From the NCBI RefSeq assembly GCF_004683905.1, contig NZ_CP038438.1, positions 5,704,001 to 5,768,000 of the forward strand: a stretch of DNA of 64,000 bases. Direction: 5' to 3'. Shown here one piece after another: positions 17,878-26,944 of this stretch; within the stretch, counting starts at the first letter, position 1, and each line of letters begins with the position of its first letter. The notes below the pieces were generated by a model. That model was not told where the DNA came from. It was given only the letters and a program-made list of their open reading frames with translations, and did no database searches. This stretch comes from Pseudomonas fluorescens. GTDB taxonomy: Bacteria; Pseudomonadota; Gammaproteobacteria; Pseudomonadales; Pseudomonadaceae. The position numbers and the translations under genes were made by a program.

Positions 17878-18903
17878 CTACTTCGGCGCCAGCTCCCTGA
17901 GATGACGTGCGACTGCAATCCATGCACCGATATAACCCAACAGCACCGCGCCAAGCAAGAGCGACAGACCGTCGGCAACTGGCACTCCGGCCAGCGCGAA
18001 ATCACTGCCGTACAAGCCGGCCAGTCCAACCACCGCGTCGTTCAGCCAGTTCAGGCCGAACGCCAGCACACCCCAGGACAGAACCCCCGCACCGAAGCCA
18101 TACAACGCGCCCATATAAAGGAAGGGGCGACGTACATAGCTGTCAGTGCCGCCGACGAGTTTAATCACTTCTATCTCTGTGCGGCGGTTTTCAATATGAA
18201 GACGAATGGTATTGCCTATCACCAAAAGTAATGCAGACACCAAAAGCACCGTCAGACCGAAGACAAAACGGTCACCGAGCTTGAGGATGGCGGCCAGACG
18301 CTCGACCCAGACTAGATCAAGTTGCGCCTGTTGTACCTTCGGCAGCTCGGAAAGTTTTTGTCTTAATGCTTCCAGAGTCGGCTTGTCGACCTCGTTCGGG
18401 GTCACCAGCACCACGCCCGGCAGCGGGTTCTCCGGCAGCTCGCGCAGGGCTTCGCCCAGACCGGACTGCTGCTGAAACTCTTCCAGCGCCTGATCACGAC
18501 CGACATATTCGGCATCAGCGACGCCGGGCATGCCTTTGATCTGCTCGCGCAACGATTCACCCTGCGCGGGCGTGGCATCCAGCTGCAGGTACAGCGAAAT
18601 CTGCGCCGCACGCTGCCACGAACCGCCGAGACGCTCGACGTTGTTGATCAGCAGTGACAAGCCCATCGGCAGGCTCAGCGCCACAGCCATCACCATGCAG
18701 GTGAAGAAGCTGCCGATCGGCTGCTTGCCGAGGCGACGCAGGCTGTCGAGCAGGCTGGCGCGGTGACTTTCGATCCACGAACGCAACAGCGTGGAAAAGT
18801 CCGGACCGTCGTCATCGTCGTGTTTTTTCTTCTTTGGCGGTTGCGGGTCGGCGGCTTTCGGGGCCACGCGCTCGGAAACCTTCGGACTGCGTGTCGCACT
18901 CAT
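17878..18903 (-). CDS. ftsX: Cell division protein FtsX
   Basis: 341 residues. A long charged cytoplasmic N-terminus (PQPPKKKKHDDDDG) is followed by TM1 (about 70-92), a periplasmic domain (about 100-215) and three C-terminal TM helices, the FtsX/MacB topology. With FtsE it links divisome assembly to activation of murein hydrolases. It overlaps ftsE by 4 bp. Confidence 0.95.
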   Translation of the reverse strand: MSATRSPKVSERVAPKAADPQPPKKKKHDDDDGPDFSTLLRSWIESHRASLLDSLRRLGKQPIGSFFTCMVMAVALSLPMGLSLLINNVERLGGSWQRAAQISLYLQLDATPAQGESLREQIKGMPGVADAEYVGRDQALEEFQQQSGLGEALRELPENPLPGVVLVTPNEVDKPTLEALRQKLSELPKVQQAQLDLVWVERLAAILKLGDRFVFGLTVLLVSALLLVIGNTIRLHIENRRTEIEVIKLVGGTDSYVRRPFLYMGALYGFGAGVLSWGVLAFGLNWLNDAVVGLAGLYGSDFALAGVPVADGLSLLLGAVLLGYIGAWIAVARHLRELAPK

Positions 18904-19571
18904 ACGCCGGCCTCCCCGTCGCCGATCAATCGGCCGCGTTGCAGGGTCAGCATGCGGTGCCGCATACGCGCAATCAGGGCCAGGTCGTGACTGGCGATCA
19001 GCACGCTTGTGCCCAGTCGGTTGATGTCTTCGAACACGCCCATGATCTCGGCCGCCAGACGCGGGTCGAGGTTACCGGTCGGTTCGTCCGCCAGCAGCAG
19101 GGCTGGACGGTGGACGATGGCGCGGGCGATGCCGACGCGCTGTTGCTGACCGGTGGACAGGTCGCCCGGGTACAGATCGGTTTTATCCGACAGCGCCACG
19201 CGCTCCAGCGCCGAATCCACGCGCTTGGCGATTTCGGCCTTGGACAAGCCGAGAATCTGCAGCGGCAGCGCGACGTTGTTGAACACCGTGCGATCGAACA
19301 GCAACTGGTGATTCTGGAACACCACGCCGATCTGCCGACGCAGGAACGGAATCTGCGCGTTGCTGATGGTGCTCAGGTCCTGCCCGGCCAGCAGCAGTTT
19401 GCCGCTGGTCGGACGCTCCATCGCCAGCAACAGGCGCAACAGCGTGGACTTACCGGCACCGGAGTGACCGGTGACAAACAGAAACTCGCCACGACGGACT
19501 CGAAAGCTCAGCTCATGCAAGCCGACGTGACCGTTCGGGTAGCGTTTACCGACCTGTTCGAAACGAATCAT
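18900..19571 (-). CDS. ftsE: Cell division ATP-binding protein FtsE
   Basis: 223 residues, ABC ATPase. Walker A GHSGAGKST (about 35-43), signature LSTGQQQR, Walker B LLLADEPTGNLD and the switch His (LIASHD) are all intact. Works with FtsX at the septal ring. Overlaps both ftsX and ftsY by 4 bp. Confidence 0.96.
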   Translation of the reverse strand: MIRFEQVGKRYPNGHVGLHELSFRVRRGEFLFVTGHSGAGKSTLLRLLLAMERPTSGKLLLAGQDLSTISNAQIPFLRRQIGVVFQNHQLLFDRTVFNNVALPLQILGLSKAEIAKRVDSALERVALSDKTDLYPGDLSTGQQQRVGIARAIVHRPALLLADEPTGNLDPRLAAEIMGVFEDINRLGTSVLIASHDLALIARMRHRMLTLQRGRLIGDGEAGV

Positions 19572-21100
19572 GAACGCTCCCGCTCGGCAAACAGTGCCTG
19601 GACAAAGGGTTCGGCTTCAAAGGTACGCAGATCGTCGATGCCTTCACCGACACCGATGTAGCGGATCGGCAGACCAAACTGCTTGGCCAGGGCGAAAATC
19701 ACCCCGCCCTTGGCGGTACCGTCGAGCTTGGTCAGCGCCAGGCCGGTCAGTTCGACGGTCTGGTTGAATTGCTTGGCCTGGTTGATCGCGTTCTGACCGG
19801 TGCCGGCATCAAGTACCAGCAGCACTTCGTGCGGTGCGTCGGCGTCGAGCTTGCCGATCACCCGGCGAACTTTCTTCAGCTCTTCCATCAGGTTGTCTTT
19901 GGTGTGCAGACGACCGGCGGTGTCGGCGATCAACACGTCGATGCCACGGGCCTTGGCGGCCTGCACGGCGTCGAAGATCACCGAAGCAGAGTCGGCACCG
20001 GTGTGCTGGGCAATCACCGGGATCTTGTTGCGCTCGCCCCAGACCTGCAGCTGCTCAACGGCAGCGGCGCGGAAGGTGTCACCGGCGGCGAGCATGACTT
20101 TCTTGCCTTCCAGTTGCAGCTTCTTCGCCAGCTTGCCAATGGTGGTGGTCTTGCCGGCGCCATTGACGCCGACCACCAGAATCACGAACGGCTTGTTCTG
20201 CGAGGCAATTTTCAGCGGCTGCTCGACCGGCTTGAGCATCGCCGCCAGCTCGGCCTGCAACGACTTGTACAGCGCGTCGGCGTCAGCCAACTCTTTGCGT
20301 GCAACCTTCTGAGTCAGGCGCTGGATGATCTGCGTGGTGGCTTCGACACCGACGTCGGCGGTCAGCAGACGGGTTTCCAGCTCATCGAGCAAATCGTCAT
20401 CAATGGTTTTACGGCCGAGAAACAGGCTGGCCATGCCCTCGCCGATGCTGGCGCTGGTTTTCGACAGGCCTTGCTTGAGGCGGGCGAAGAAGCCGACTTT
20501 GGTTTCTTCGCTGCGCGGGGCTTCCACTGGCGTTTCAGCAACCACTTCTACCGGCACCACCGGAGCAGCGACGACAGGTGCAGGTGCAGGTGCAGGTGCA
20601 GGTGCAGGTGCAGGCTCGGGCTGCTGAGCGACCGGCGCAACAGGGGCGACGACCACCGGGGTCACTGGCTCGGGAACAGCCGGCGCAGGCTCGACAACCG
20701 GCTCAACCACTGGCGCCGGAGCGACTTCAGGGACGAACGCGGCAGGTGCAGGAATCGGCGGCGTCACATGCGGCGCGGCCTCTTCGACCAAGGCCACCGG
20801 TTCTTCCGCCACCGGCAAGGTCAGCCACGGCTCGGCCGCCGGAGTCAGTGGCAGCTCGGCCGCCACCGGGGTTTCAGATTCTGGCTCGGGTTCGACCGGT
20901 TGCAGCACCGGCTCGGCAATCGGCAGCACGATCGGCGCCGGCTCTTCTTCTATAGCAGGCGCTGGCGTCGGAGCCGGTTCAGGAATCGCGGGCGGCTGTT
21001 CGACGACGGGTTCCTGCGGTTTCTTACGCAGCCATCCGAACAGGCTTTTCTTCTCGCCAGCCGCAGCTGGGGTCTTCTTGTCGTCGTTGGAACCAAACAT
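19568..21100 (-). CDS. ftsY: Signal recognition particle receptor FtsY
   Basis: 510 residues. The C-terminal NG domain (about 215-510) has GVNGAGKTTTIGKLA (G1), DTAGRLHTK (G3) and TKLDGTAKGG (G4). The N-terminal ~200 residues are an acidic, Pro/Ala/Val/Glu-rich low-complexity A domain, including a run of alternating Pro-Ala encoded by a tandem hexanucleotide. It docks SRP-ribosome complexes at the membrane. First gene of ftsY-ftsE-ftsX. Confidence 0.96.
   Translation of the reverse strand: MFGSNDDKKTPAAAGEKKSLFGWLRKKPQEPVVEQPPAIPEPAPTPAPAIEEEPAPIVLPIAEPVLQPVEPEPESETPVAAELPLTPAAEPWLTLPVAEEPVALVEEAAPHVTPPIPAPAAFVPEVAPAPVVEPVVEPAPAVPEPVTPVVVAPVAPVAQQPEPAPAPAPAPAPAPVVAAPVVPVEVVAETPVEAPRSEETKVGFFARLKQGLSKTSASIGEGMASLFLGRKTIDDDLLDELETRLLTADVGVEATTQIIQRLTQKVARKELADADALYKSLQAELAAMLKPVEQPLKIASQNKPFVILVVGVNGAGKTTTIGKLAKKLQLEGKKVMLAAGDTFRAAAVEQLQVWGERNKIPVIAQHTGADSASVIFDAVQAAKARGIDVLIADTAGRLHTKDNLMEELKKVRRVIGKLDADAPHEVLLVLDAGTGQNAINQAKQFNQTVELTGLALTKLDGTAKGGVIFALAKQFGLPIRYIGVGEGIDDLRTFEAEPFVQALFAERERS
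20575..20610. repeat. Tandem hexanucleotide repeat (CAGGTG)x6 inside ftsY
   Basis: Six perfect copies of CAGGTG on the plus strand, encoding alternating Ala-Pro on the minus strand in the FtsY A domain. Copy-number change would keep the frame and alter linker length by two residues per unit. Confidence 0.95.
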
Positions 21101-21444
21101 GGAGGACGGCTATCTCACGGTAGCGACGCGCCATAAGGGCGCCCCGGCAAATAAATATTCGATGCAGAACAGACTGTGTTTCATCCAGCTTGTTCACGCG
21201 CAACATTTTGTCGAGGCGCCAGCGGCACCCCAAAGATTCGTATTAACGAAGGACTAAACCGGCAAAATCGGCGAAAAAGCGAAGTCTAGTCGATAAACCG
21301 CAGCTTTCTGCCGCCAACCTATACAACCGCATCAGGCCTGAAAACCTGATAGGCGTGGTCGCCGGTAAAACGGATCAGTATCCTAGCACCCTCTCGCCCG
21401 CCGACGCTAAGACCAAGCGGGCAGCCCAACAGGTTAAAAAACGA
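21101..21444. other. Divergent intergenic region ftsY / M16 peptidase
   Basis: 344 bp between divergent genes. It must hold both promoters, but I cannot identify convincing -35/-10 pairs or an operator. A GGCCTGAAAACCTGATAGGC imperfect palindrome is at about 21333-21352. No small gene with a good ribosome-binding site was seen. Confidence 0.5.
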
Positions 21445-22800
21445 ATGAATGCTCTAGCCCGCCGCGCTGCAGGCCTGCTGCTCAGCACAGTCTGCCTGCC
21501 CCTTTCGGCCTTGGCGGCCGACCCGCAACCGACCCACGAATTCACCCTCGACAACGGCCTGAAGGTCGTCGTGCGCGAAGACCATCGCGCGCCGGTGGTG
21601 GTGTCGCAGGTCTGGTACAAGGTCGGTTCCAGCTACGAAACCCCGGGCCAGACCGGCCTGTCCCACGCGCTCGAGCACATGATGTTCAAGGGCAGCGAGA
21701 AAGTCGGCCCCGGCGAAGCCTCGTTGATCCTGCGCGATCTGGGCGCCGAAGAAAACGCGTTCACCAGCGACGATTTCACCGCGTATTACCAGGTGCTGGC
21801 CCGCGACCGTTTGGGCGTGGCCTTCGAACTGGAAGCCGACCGCATGGCCAATCTGCGCCTGCCGGCTGACGAGTTCGCCAAGGAAATCGAAGTCATCAAG
21901 GAAGAGCGTCGCCTGCGCACTGACGATAAGCCGATGTCCAAGGCTTACGAGCGTTACAAGGCTATGGCTTACCCGGCCAGCGGCTACCACACACCGACCA
22001 TCGGCTGGATGGCGGACCTGGACCGGATGAAGGTCGAAGAGCTGCGCCACTGGTATCAGTCCTGGTATGTGCCAAACAACGCCACGCTGGTAGTGGTCGG
22101 CGACGTCACCCCCGATGAAGTGAAGACCCTCGCCCAACGCTACTTCGGGCCGATTGCCAAGCGCGACGTGCCACCGGCGAAGAAACCACTGGAACTGGCC
22201 GAACCCGGTGAGCGCCAGATCACCCTGCATGTGCAGACCCAACTTCCCAGCCTGATGCTCGGCTTTAACGTGCCAAGCATTGCCACTGCTGAAGACAAGC
22301 GCTCGGTCAACGCCCTGCGCCTGATCTCGGCGCTGCTCGACGGCGGTTACAGCGGGCGCATCCCGACGCAACTGGAGCGCGGTGAAGAGTTGGTCTCGGG
22401 CGGTTCGTCGAGCTACGACGCCTACACCCGTGGCGACAGCCTGTTCACCCTGTCGGCGACGCCGAACACGCAGAAGAAAAAGACCATGGCGCAAGCTGAA
22501 GCCGGTCTGTGGAAACTGCTGGAACAGCTGAAAACCACCGCACCGTCCGCCGAAGAACTCGAGCGCGTGCGGGCGCAAGTGATCGCCGGCCTGGTGTTCG
22601 AACGTGATTCGATCACCAGTCAGGCCACCGCCATCGGCCAACTGGAAACGGTCGGGCTGTCGTGGAAGTTGATGGACACCGAACTCGCCGATCTGGAAAG
22701 CGTGACCCCGCAAGACATCCAGAACGCCGCCAAGCTGTATTTCACCCGCGAACGTCTCAGCGTCGCCCATGTCCTGCCACTGGAGACGACTCATGAGTGA
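21445..22800 (+). CDS. M16 family zinc metallopeptidase, exported (catalytic partner)
   Basis: 451 residues from the ATG at 21445. A signal peptide (LLLSTVCLPLSALAA) precedes two M16 domains. The inverted zinc motif HxxEH is present as HALEH at about residues 74-78, with the distal Glu in EIEVIKEERR. It is periplasmic by prediction. It overlaps by 8 bp the next M16 gene, which lacks the zinc motif; the pair probably forms a heterodimer in which this subunit cuts peptides. Confidence 0.92.
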   Translation: MNALARRAAGLLLSTVCLPLSALAADPQPTHEFTLDNGLKVVVREDHRAPVVVSQVWYKVGSSYETPGQTGLSHALEHMMFKGSEKVGPGEASLILRDLGAEENAFTSDDFTAYYQVLARDRLGVAFELEADRMANLRLPADEFAKEIEVIKEERRLRTDDKPMSKAYERYKAMAYPASGYHTPTIGWMADLDRMKVEELRHWYQSWYVPNNATLVVVGDVTPDEVKTLAQRYFGPIAKRDVPPAKKPLELAEPGERQITLHVQTQLPSLMLGFNVPSIATAEDKRSVNALRLISALLDGGYSGRIPTQLERGEELVSGGSSSYDAYTRGDSLFTLSATPNTQKKKTMAQAEAGLWKLLEQLKTTAPSAEELERVRAQVIAGLVFERDSITSQATAIGQLETVGLSWKLMDTELADLESVTPQDIQNAAKLYFTRERLSVAHVLPLETTHE

Positions 22801-24280
22801 GCGCAAATCCCCACGCCTGTTGCTTGGTCTGATCGCCATTGCAGTGATCGGCTCCGCCGCGTTCTATCTGATGCCCGGTGTCAAAACCGACGCCAGCGAA
22901 GCACTGGACAACGCCAAGACCAGCCAGAAGCTGCAATCGCTGGCCGAACTCGACGGCAAGGCCCCGGCCAGCCGCAAGCTCGACGTGCAGGCCTGGAACA
23001 CCGCCGAAGGCGCCAAGGTGCTGTTCGTCGAAGCCCATGAGCTGCCGATGTTCGACATGCGCCTGATCTTCGCCGCCGGCAGCAGTCAGGACGGCAATGC
23101 ACCGGGCCTGGCAGTCCTGACCAACGCCATGCTCAACGAAGGCGTGGCCGGCAAAGACGTCGGCGCCATCGCCCAAGGCTTCGAAGGCCTCGGTGCGGAT
23201 TTCGGCAACGGCGCCTACAAGGACATGGCGCTGGCTTCGCTGCGCAGTCTGAGCGCCGCCGACCAGCGCGAGCCGGCGCTGAAGCTGTTCTCCGAAGTGG
23301 TGGGCAAACCGACCTTTCCGGCCGATTCCTTTGCGCGCATCAAGAACCAGATGCTCGCCGGATTCGAGTACCAGAAACAGAATCCCGGCAAACTCGCCAG
23401 CCTTGAGCTGATGAAGCTTTTGTACGGCGATCACCCATACGCGCACTCCAGTGACGGCAACCCGCAGAGCGTGCCGAAGATCACTCTGGCGCAACTGCGT
23501 GAATTCCACGCCAAGGCCTACGCGGCCGGCAACGTGGTGATCGCACTGGTCGGTGACCTGTCGCGCGCCGAGGCCGAGGCGATTGCCAATCAGGTCTCCG
23601 GCGCCCTGCCCAAAGGCCCGGCGCTGGCGAAAATCGCCCAGCCGCAGGAACCGAAAGCCAGCGTCAATCACATCGAGTTCCCGTCGAAGCAGACCAACCT
23701 GCTGCTCGCACAGCTGGGCATCGACCGTGACGATCCGGATTACGCGGCGCTGTCGATGGGCAATCAGATCCTCGGTGGCGGCGGTTTCGGCACCCGCCTG
23801 ATGAGCGAAGTGCGCGAGAAGCGTGGCCTGACCTACGGCGTGTACTCGGGTTTCAGCCCGATGCAGGCTCGCGGCCCGTTCATGATCAACCTGCAAACCC
23901 GCGCGGAAATGAGCGAAGGCACGCTGAAACTGGTGCAGGACGTGCTCGCCGATTATCTGAAGACCGGCCCGACCCAGAAAGAACTCGACGACGCCAAGCG
24001 CGAGCTGGCCGGCAGCTTCCCGCTGTCCACCGCAAGCAACGCCGATATCGTCGGCCAACTGGGCGCCATGGGCTTCTATAATCTGCCGTTGAGCTATCTG
24101 GATGACTTCATGCGTCAGTCCCAGAGCCTGACTGTCGAGCAGGTCAAAGACGCGATGAACAAACACCTGAGCACGGACAAACTGGTCATCGTCAGCGCTG
24201 GCCCGACCGTGCCGCAAAAGCCGTTACCGGCCCCATCTGATAAACCTGCCGAGCAACCGCTCGGGGTTCCGGAGCATTAA
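22793..24280 (+). CDS. M16 family peptidase-like protein without zinc motif (partner subunit)
   Basis: 495 residues from the ATG at 22793. An N-terminal membrane anchor or signal (LLLGLIAIAVIGSAAFYLMPG) is followed by M16-like domains. In place of HxxEH the equivalent region reads LAVLTNAMLNEGVAGKD, so no catalytic zinc site is seen. The C-terminal substrate-binding Arg-Tyr motif (REKRGLTYGVYS) is kept. This fits the non-catalytic subunit of a heterodimeric M16B peptidase. Confidence 0.9.
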   Translation: MSERKSPRLLLGLIAIAVIGSAAFYLMPGVKTDASEALDNAKTSQKLQSLAELDGKAPASRKLDVQAWNTAEGAKVLFVEAHELPMFDMRLIFAAGSSQDGNAPGLAVLTNAMLNEGVAGKDVGAIAQGFEGLGADFGNGAYKDMALASLRSLSAADQREPALKLFSEVVGKPTFPADSFARIKNQMLAGFEYQKQNPGKLASLELMKLLYGDHPYAHSSDGNPQSVPKITLAQLREFHAKAYAAGNVVIALVGDLSRAEAEAIANQVSGALPKGPALAKIAQPQEPKASVNHIEFPSKQTNLLLAQLGIDRDDPDYAALSMGNQILGGGGFGTRLMSEVREKRGLTYGVYSGFSPMQARGPFMINLQTRAEMSEGTLKLVQDVLADYLKTGPTQKELDDAKRELAGSFPLSTASNADIVGQLGAMGFYNLPLSYLDDFMRQSQSLTVEQVKDAMNKHLSTDKLVIVSAGPTVPQKPLPAPSDKPAEQPLGVPEH

Positions 24281-24885
24281 TGGCTACTCGTCCTAAAAAA
24301 CCTGCGCAGAACGTTCACAACGGTGTGAACCAGCTACGCATCATCGGCGGCGAATGGCGCAGCCGCAAACTGAGCTTCCCCGATGCACCGGGCCTGCGCC
24401 CGACACCGGACCGCGTGCGCGAAACCCTGTTCAACTGGCTCGCGCCGTATGTGGCCGGGGCCAAGGTGCTGGACCCGTTCGCCGGCAGCGGCGCGCTGTT
24501 TCTTGAAGCACTGTCGCGTGGCGCAGCCATGGGTCAGGCGCTGGATGCCAGCCACGTAGCGGTATCGAGCCTGAAGGAACACCTCGGCACCCTGCGCTGC
24601 ACCAACGGCCAGGTGCAGACCGCCGACGCGCTGCGTTATCTGGAAACCCAGGTCGCCACGCCGTTTGATCTGGTGTTCCTCGATCCGCCGTTCAACCAGA
24701 ACCTGCTGCCGGCCGTTTGCGCCCTGCTGGAAGAGCGCCAATGGCTGGCGCCGGATTCGTGGATCTACACTGAAAGCGAGACCGCGCCTTCGACGCTGGG
24801 CCTGCCGGGCAACTGGCGCCTGCACCGCGAGCAGAAATCCGGGCGGGTGTACTACGCGTTGTGGCAACGTATGGCCGTTAACTGA
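24280..24885 (+). CDS. rsmD: 16S rRNA (guanine(966)-N2)-methyltransferase RsmD
   Basis: 201 residues. RIIGGEWRSRKLSFPD at the N-terminus, RPTPDRVRETLFNWL, the SAM motif VLDPFAGSGALFLEALSRGA and the catalytic DPPF motif (LVFLDPPFNQ) are all present. It methylates G966 of 16S rRNA. Its start overlaps the preceding stop by 1 bp (TAATG). Confidence 0.95.
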   Translation: MATRPKKPAQNVHNGVNQLRIIGGEWRSRKLSFPDAPGLRPTPDRVRETLFNWLAPYVAGAKVLDPFAGSGALFLEALSRGAAMGQALDASHVAVSSLKEHLGTLRCTNGQVQTADALRYLETQVATPFDLVFLDPPFNQNLLPAVCALLEERQWLAPDSWIYTESETAPSTLGLPGNWRLHREQKSGRVYYALWQRMAVN

Positions 24886-24901
24886 ACGTATTGAACAACC
24901 C

Positions 24902-24992
24902 TGTGGCGAGGGAGCTTGCTCCCGCTGGACTGCGCAGCAGTCCCCAAAAAGGGCCGCTTCGCGCCCCAGCGGGAGCAAGCTCCCTCGCCACA
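24902..24992. repeat. Palindromic repeat (GTGGCGAGGGAGCTTGCTCC), related to family B
   Basis: Outer arms TGTGGCGAGGGAGCTTGCTC and its complement, with nested GGACTGCGCAGCAGTCC and GGGCCGCTTCGCGCCC palindromes. The right arm ends only 6 bp before the probable GTG start of the following hydrolase gene. Confidence 0.9.
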
Positions 24993-24998
24993 AAAGGT

Positions 24999-25997
24999 GT
25001 GTGCCCTCTGGAAACTGAACGTTTCACCCCCGCCTTCGGCCTCGGCAATCCGCACCTGCAAACCTTGTGGGGGCCGCTGTGGCGCAAAACCGTCCACCTT
25101 GATCGCGAGCGGGAACGCCTGTGGCTGGATGACGGCGACTTCCTCGACCTCGACTGGCATGGCCCGCACAGCGCCGAGGCGCCGTTGGTGCTGGTGTTGC
25201 ATGGGCTGACCGGTTCTTCCAATTCGCCTTACATCGCCGGGATTCAGGCAGCACTCGCCGCGCAAGGCTGGGCCAGTGTCGCGCTGAACTGGCGCGGTTG
25301 CTCCGGCGAACCCAACCTGCTGCCGCGCAGTTACCACTCCGGCGCCAGCGAAGACCTCGCCGAAGCCATCAGACACCTGCGCGCCAAGCGCCCGCTGGCG
25401 CCGCTGTATGCGGTCGGTTATTCCCTCGGCGGCAATGTGTTGCTCAAGCATCTGGGCGAGACCGGCAGCGACAGCGGCGTGCTCGGTGCAGTGGCGGTGT
25501 CGGTGCCGTTTCGTCTTGATCAGTGTGCAGACCGCATTGGCAAGGGATTTTCCAAGGTTTATCAGGCGCACTTCATGCGCGAGATGGTCGCCTACATCAA
25601 GAACAAGCAACGCCAGTTCCAGCATGACGGACGCGAGGATGGCCTGGCGGCTCTGGCGGCGCTCGGCTCGCTGGAGAACATGCGCACCTTCTGGGACTTC
25701 GATGGCCGGGTCACCGCGCCGCTGCACGGCTTTACCGATGCCGAGGATTACTATCGCCGGGCGTCGAGTCGCTACTTTCTCGGCGAAATCCGCACCCCGA
25801 CCCTGATCATTCAGGCCGCTGACGATCCGTTCGTGTTCCCCCACAGCTTGCCGACGGCCGAAGAGCTGTCCGCCAGCACCCGGTTCGAGCTGCAGGCCAA
25901 GGGTGGGCATGTCGGGTTTGTCGATGGCACGTTGCGCCAGCCCGGTTACTACCTGGAACGGCGCATCCCGCAATGGTTGGCCCGTGTGACGTCATGA
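24999..25997 (+). CDS. YheT-type alpha/beta hydrolase
   Basis: 332 residues from a GTG at 24999 (start uncertain). An in-frame ATG exists at 24891, but the protein it adds is translated palindrome and cannot be native; the homology begins at about RFTPAFGLGNPHLQTLWGPL. The fold motifs are LVLHGLTGSSNS (oxyanion region), YAVGYSLGGNVLLKHLGE (nucleophile elbow, catalytic Ser) and a C-terminal GGHVGFVDG (catalytic His). The substrate is unknown; E. coli YheT is the nearest characterised-family name. It overlaps the AraC gene by 4 bp. Confidence 0.85.
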   Translation: MCPLETERFTPAFGLGNPHLQTLWGPLWRKTVHLDRERERLWLDDGDFLDLDWHGPHSAEAPLVLVLHGLTGSSNSPYIAGIQAALAAQGWASVALNWRGCSGEPNLLPRSYHSGASEDLAEAIRHLRAKRPLAPLYAVGYSLGGNVLLKHLGETGSDSGVLGAVAVSVPFRLDQCADRIGKGFSKVYQAHFMREMVAYIKNKQRQFQHDGREDGLAALAALGSLENMRTFWDFDGRVTAPLHGFTDAEDYYRRASSRYFLGEIRTPTLIIQAADDPFVFPHSLPTAEELSASTRFELQAKGGHVGFVDGTLRQPGYYLERRIPQWLARVTS

Positions 25998-26833
25998 GCG
26001 ACCAGGGCGAGTCGATCCGGTTCTGGCAAACCGCACCGCTGGCCGGGGTCGAGTTGTTGTCGGCGCGCTACATCGAGCATCGCTTCGCCCCGCACGTCCA
26101 CGACGGCTATGTGATCGGCATGATCATGGCCGGTGCCCAGCGTTATCGCTATCGCGGTGCCGAACACCTGGCCGGCAGCGGCACGCTGGTGCTGATCAAC
26201 CCGGACGAATTGCACACCGGCCACAAGGGCACCGAGGACGGTTGGCTGTACCGGGCGTTTTATCCCGATACCGGACAGATCGTTTCCCTGCTCGAAGAAC
26301 TGGAACTGCCCACCGCGCCGATGCCGGCCTTCGGCGCAACGCTCTACCGCGACCCGGATCTGGTCAACGGTTTCTGTCAGTTGCATCGCTTGCTGGAAAG
26401 CCCGGCCACCGCGCTGCAACAGCAGACGATGTGGCGCGAAATGATGATGCTGCTGTTGCAGCGGCATGCGGCGGTGCAGATCAACGGTAAACCGGGCAAG
26501 GAACACCGCGCGGTGGTGATGGCCAAGGAGTTGCTGCATGCGCAACTCGCTGCGCCGCCGTCGCTGGAAGAGCTGGCGGCCGCAGTGAATCTGTCGCCCT
26601 TCCACTTCGCCCGGGTATTCCGCCGCGCCACCGGCATGCCACCGCACACCTGGCTGATGCAGCAGCGCATCGCCACGGCCCGGGGTTTATTGCAGCACGG
26701 TTGCCTGCCGGTGGAAGTCGCCATGCAACTGGGCTTTGCCGATCAGAGTCATCTGAGCCGGCAGTTCAAGCAAGTGTATGGCGTGGGGCCGGCAGCGTAT
26801 CGCAGTGCCCGACAACCTGTCAGCGACGATTAA
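25994..26833 (+). CDS. AraC family transcriptional regulator
   Basis: 279 residues from the ATG at 25994 (ATGA overlap with the hydrolase). An N-terminal cupin-like sensor domain (HRFAPHVHDGYVIGMIMAG, AGSGTLVLINPDELHTG) is followed by a C-terminal double helix-turn-helix: SLEELAAAVNLSPFHFARVFRRATGMPPH and VEVAMQLGFADQSHLSRQFKQVYGVGPAAYR. Ligand and targets are unknown. Confidence 0.92.
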   Translation: MSDQGESIRFWQTAPLAGVELLSARYIEHRFAPHVHDGYVIGMIMAGAQRYRYRGAEHLAGSGTLVLINPDELHTGHKGTEDGWLYRAFYPDTGQIVSLLEELELPTAPMPAFGATLYRDPDLVNGFCQLHRLLESPATALQQQTMWREMMMLLLQRHAAVQINGKPGKEHRAVVMAKELLHAQLAAPPSLEELAAAVNLSPFHFARVFRRATGMPPHTWLMQQRIATARGLLQHGCLPVEVAMQLGFADQSHLSRQFKQVYGVGPAAYRSARQPVSDD

Positions 26834-26838
26834 CCCCT

Positions 26839-26926
26839 GTGGGAGCGGGCTTGCTCGCGAAAGCGGTGTTTCAGCACACATCATGGTTGACTGACAAACC
26901 GCTTTCGCGAGCAAGCCCGCTCCCAC
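26839..26926. repeat. REP pair
   Basis: Inverted GTGGGAGCGGGCTTGCTCGC arms around a centre containing TCATGGTTGACTGAC. Lies between the convergent AraC and sulfurtransferase genes. Confidence 0.94.
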
Positions 26927-26944
26927 ATTGGGGGTATGGTGACT

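Noticed and set aside
20575-20614. Tandem repeat considered as a CRISPR array
   Set aside because: The unit is 6 bp without spacers and lies inside ftsY coding sequence.
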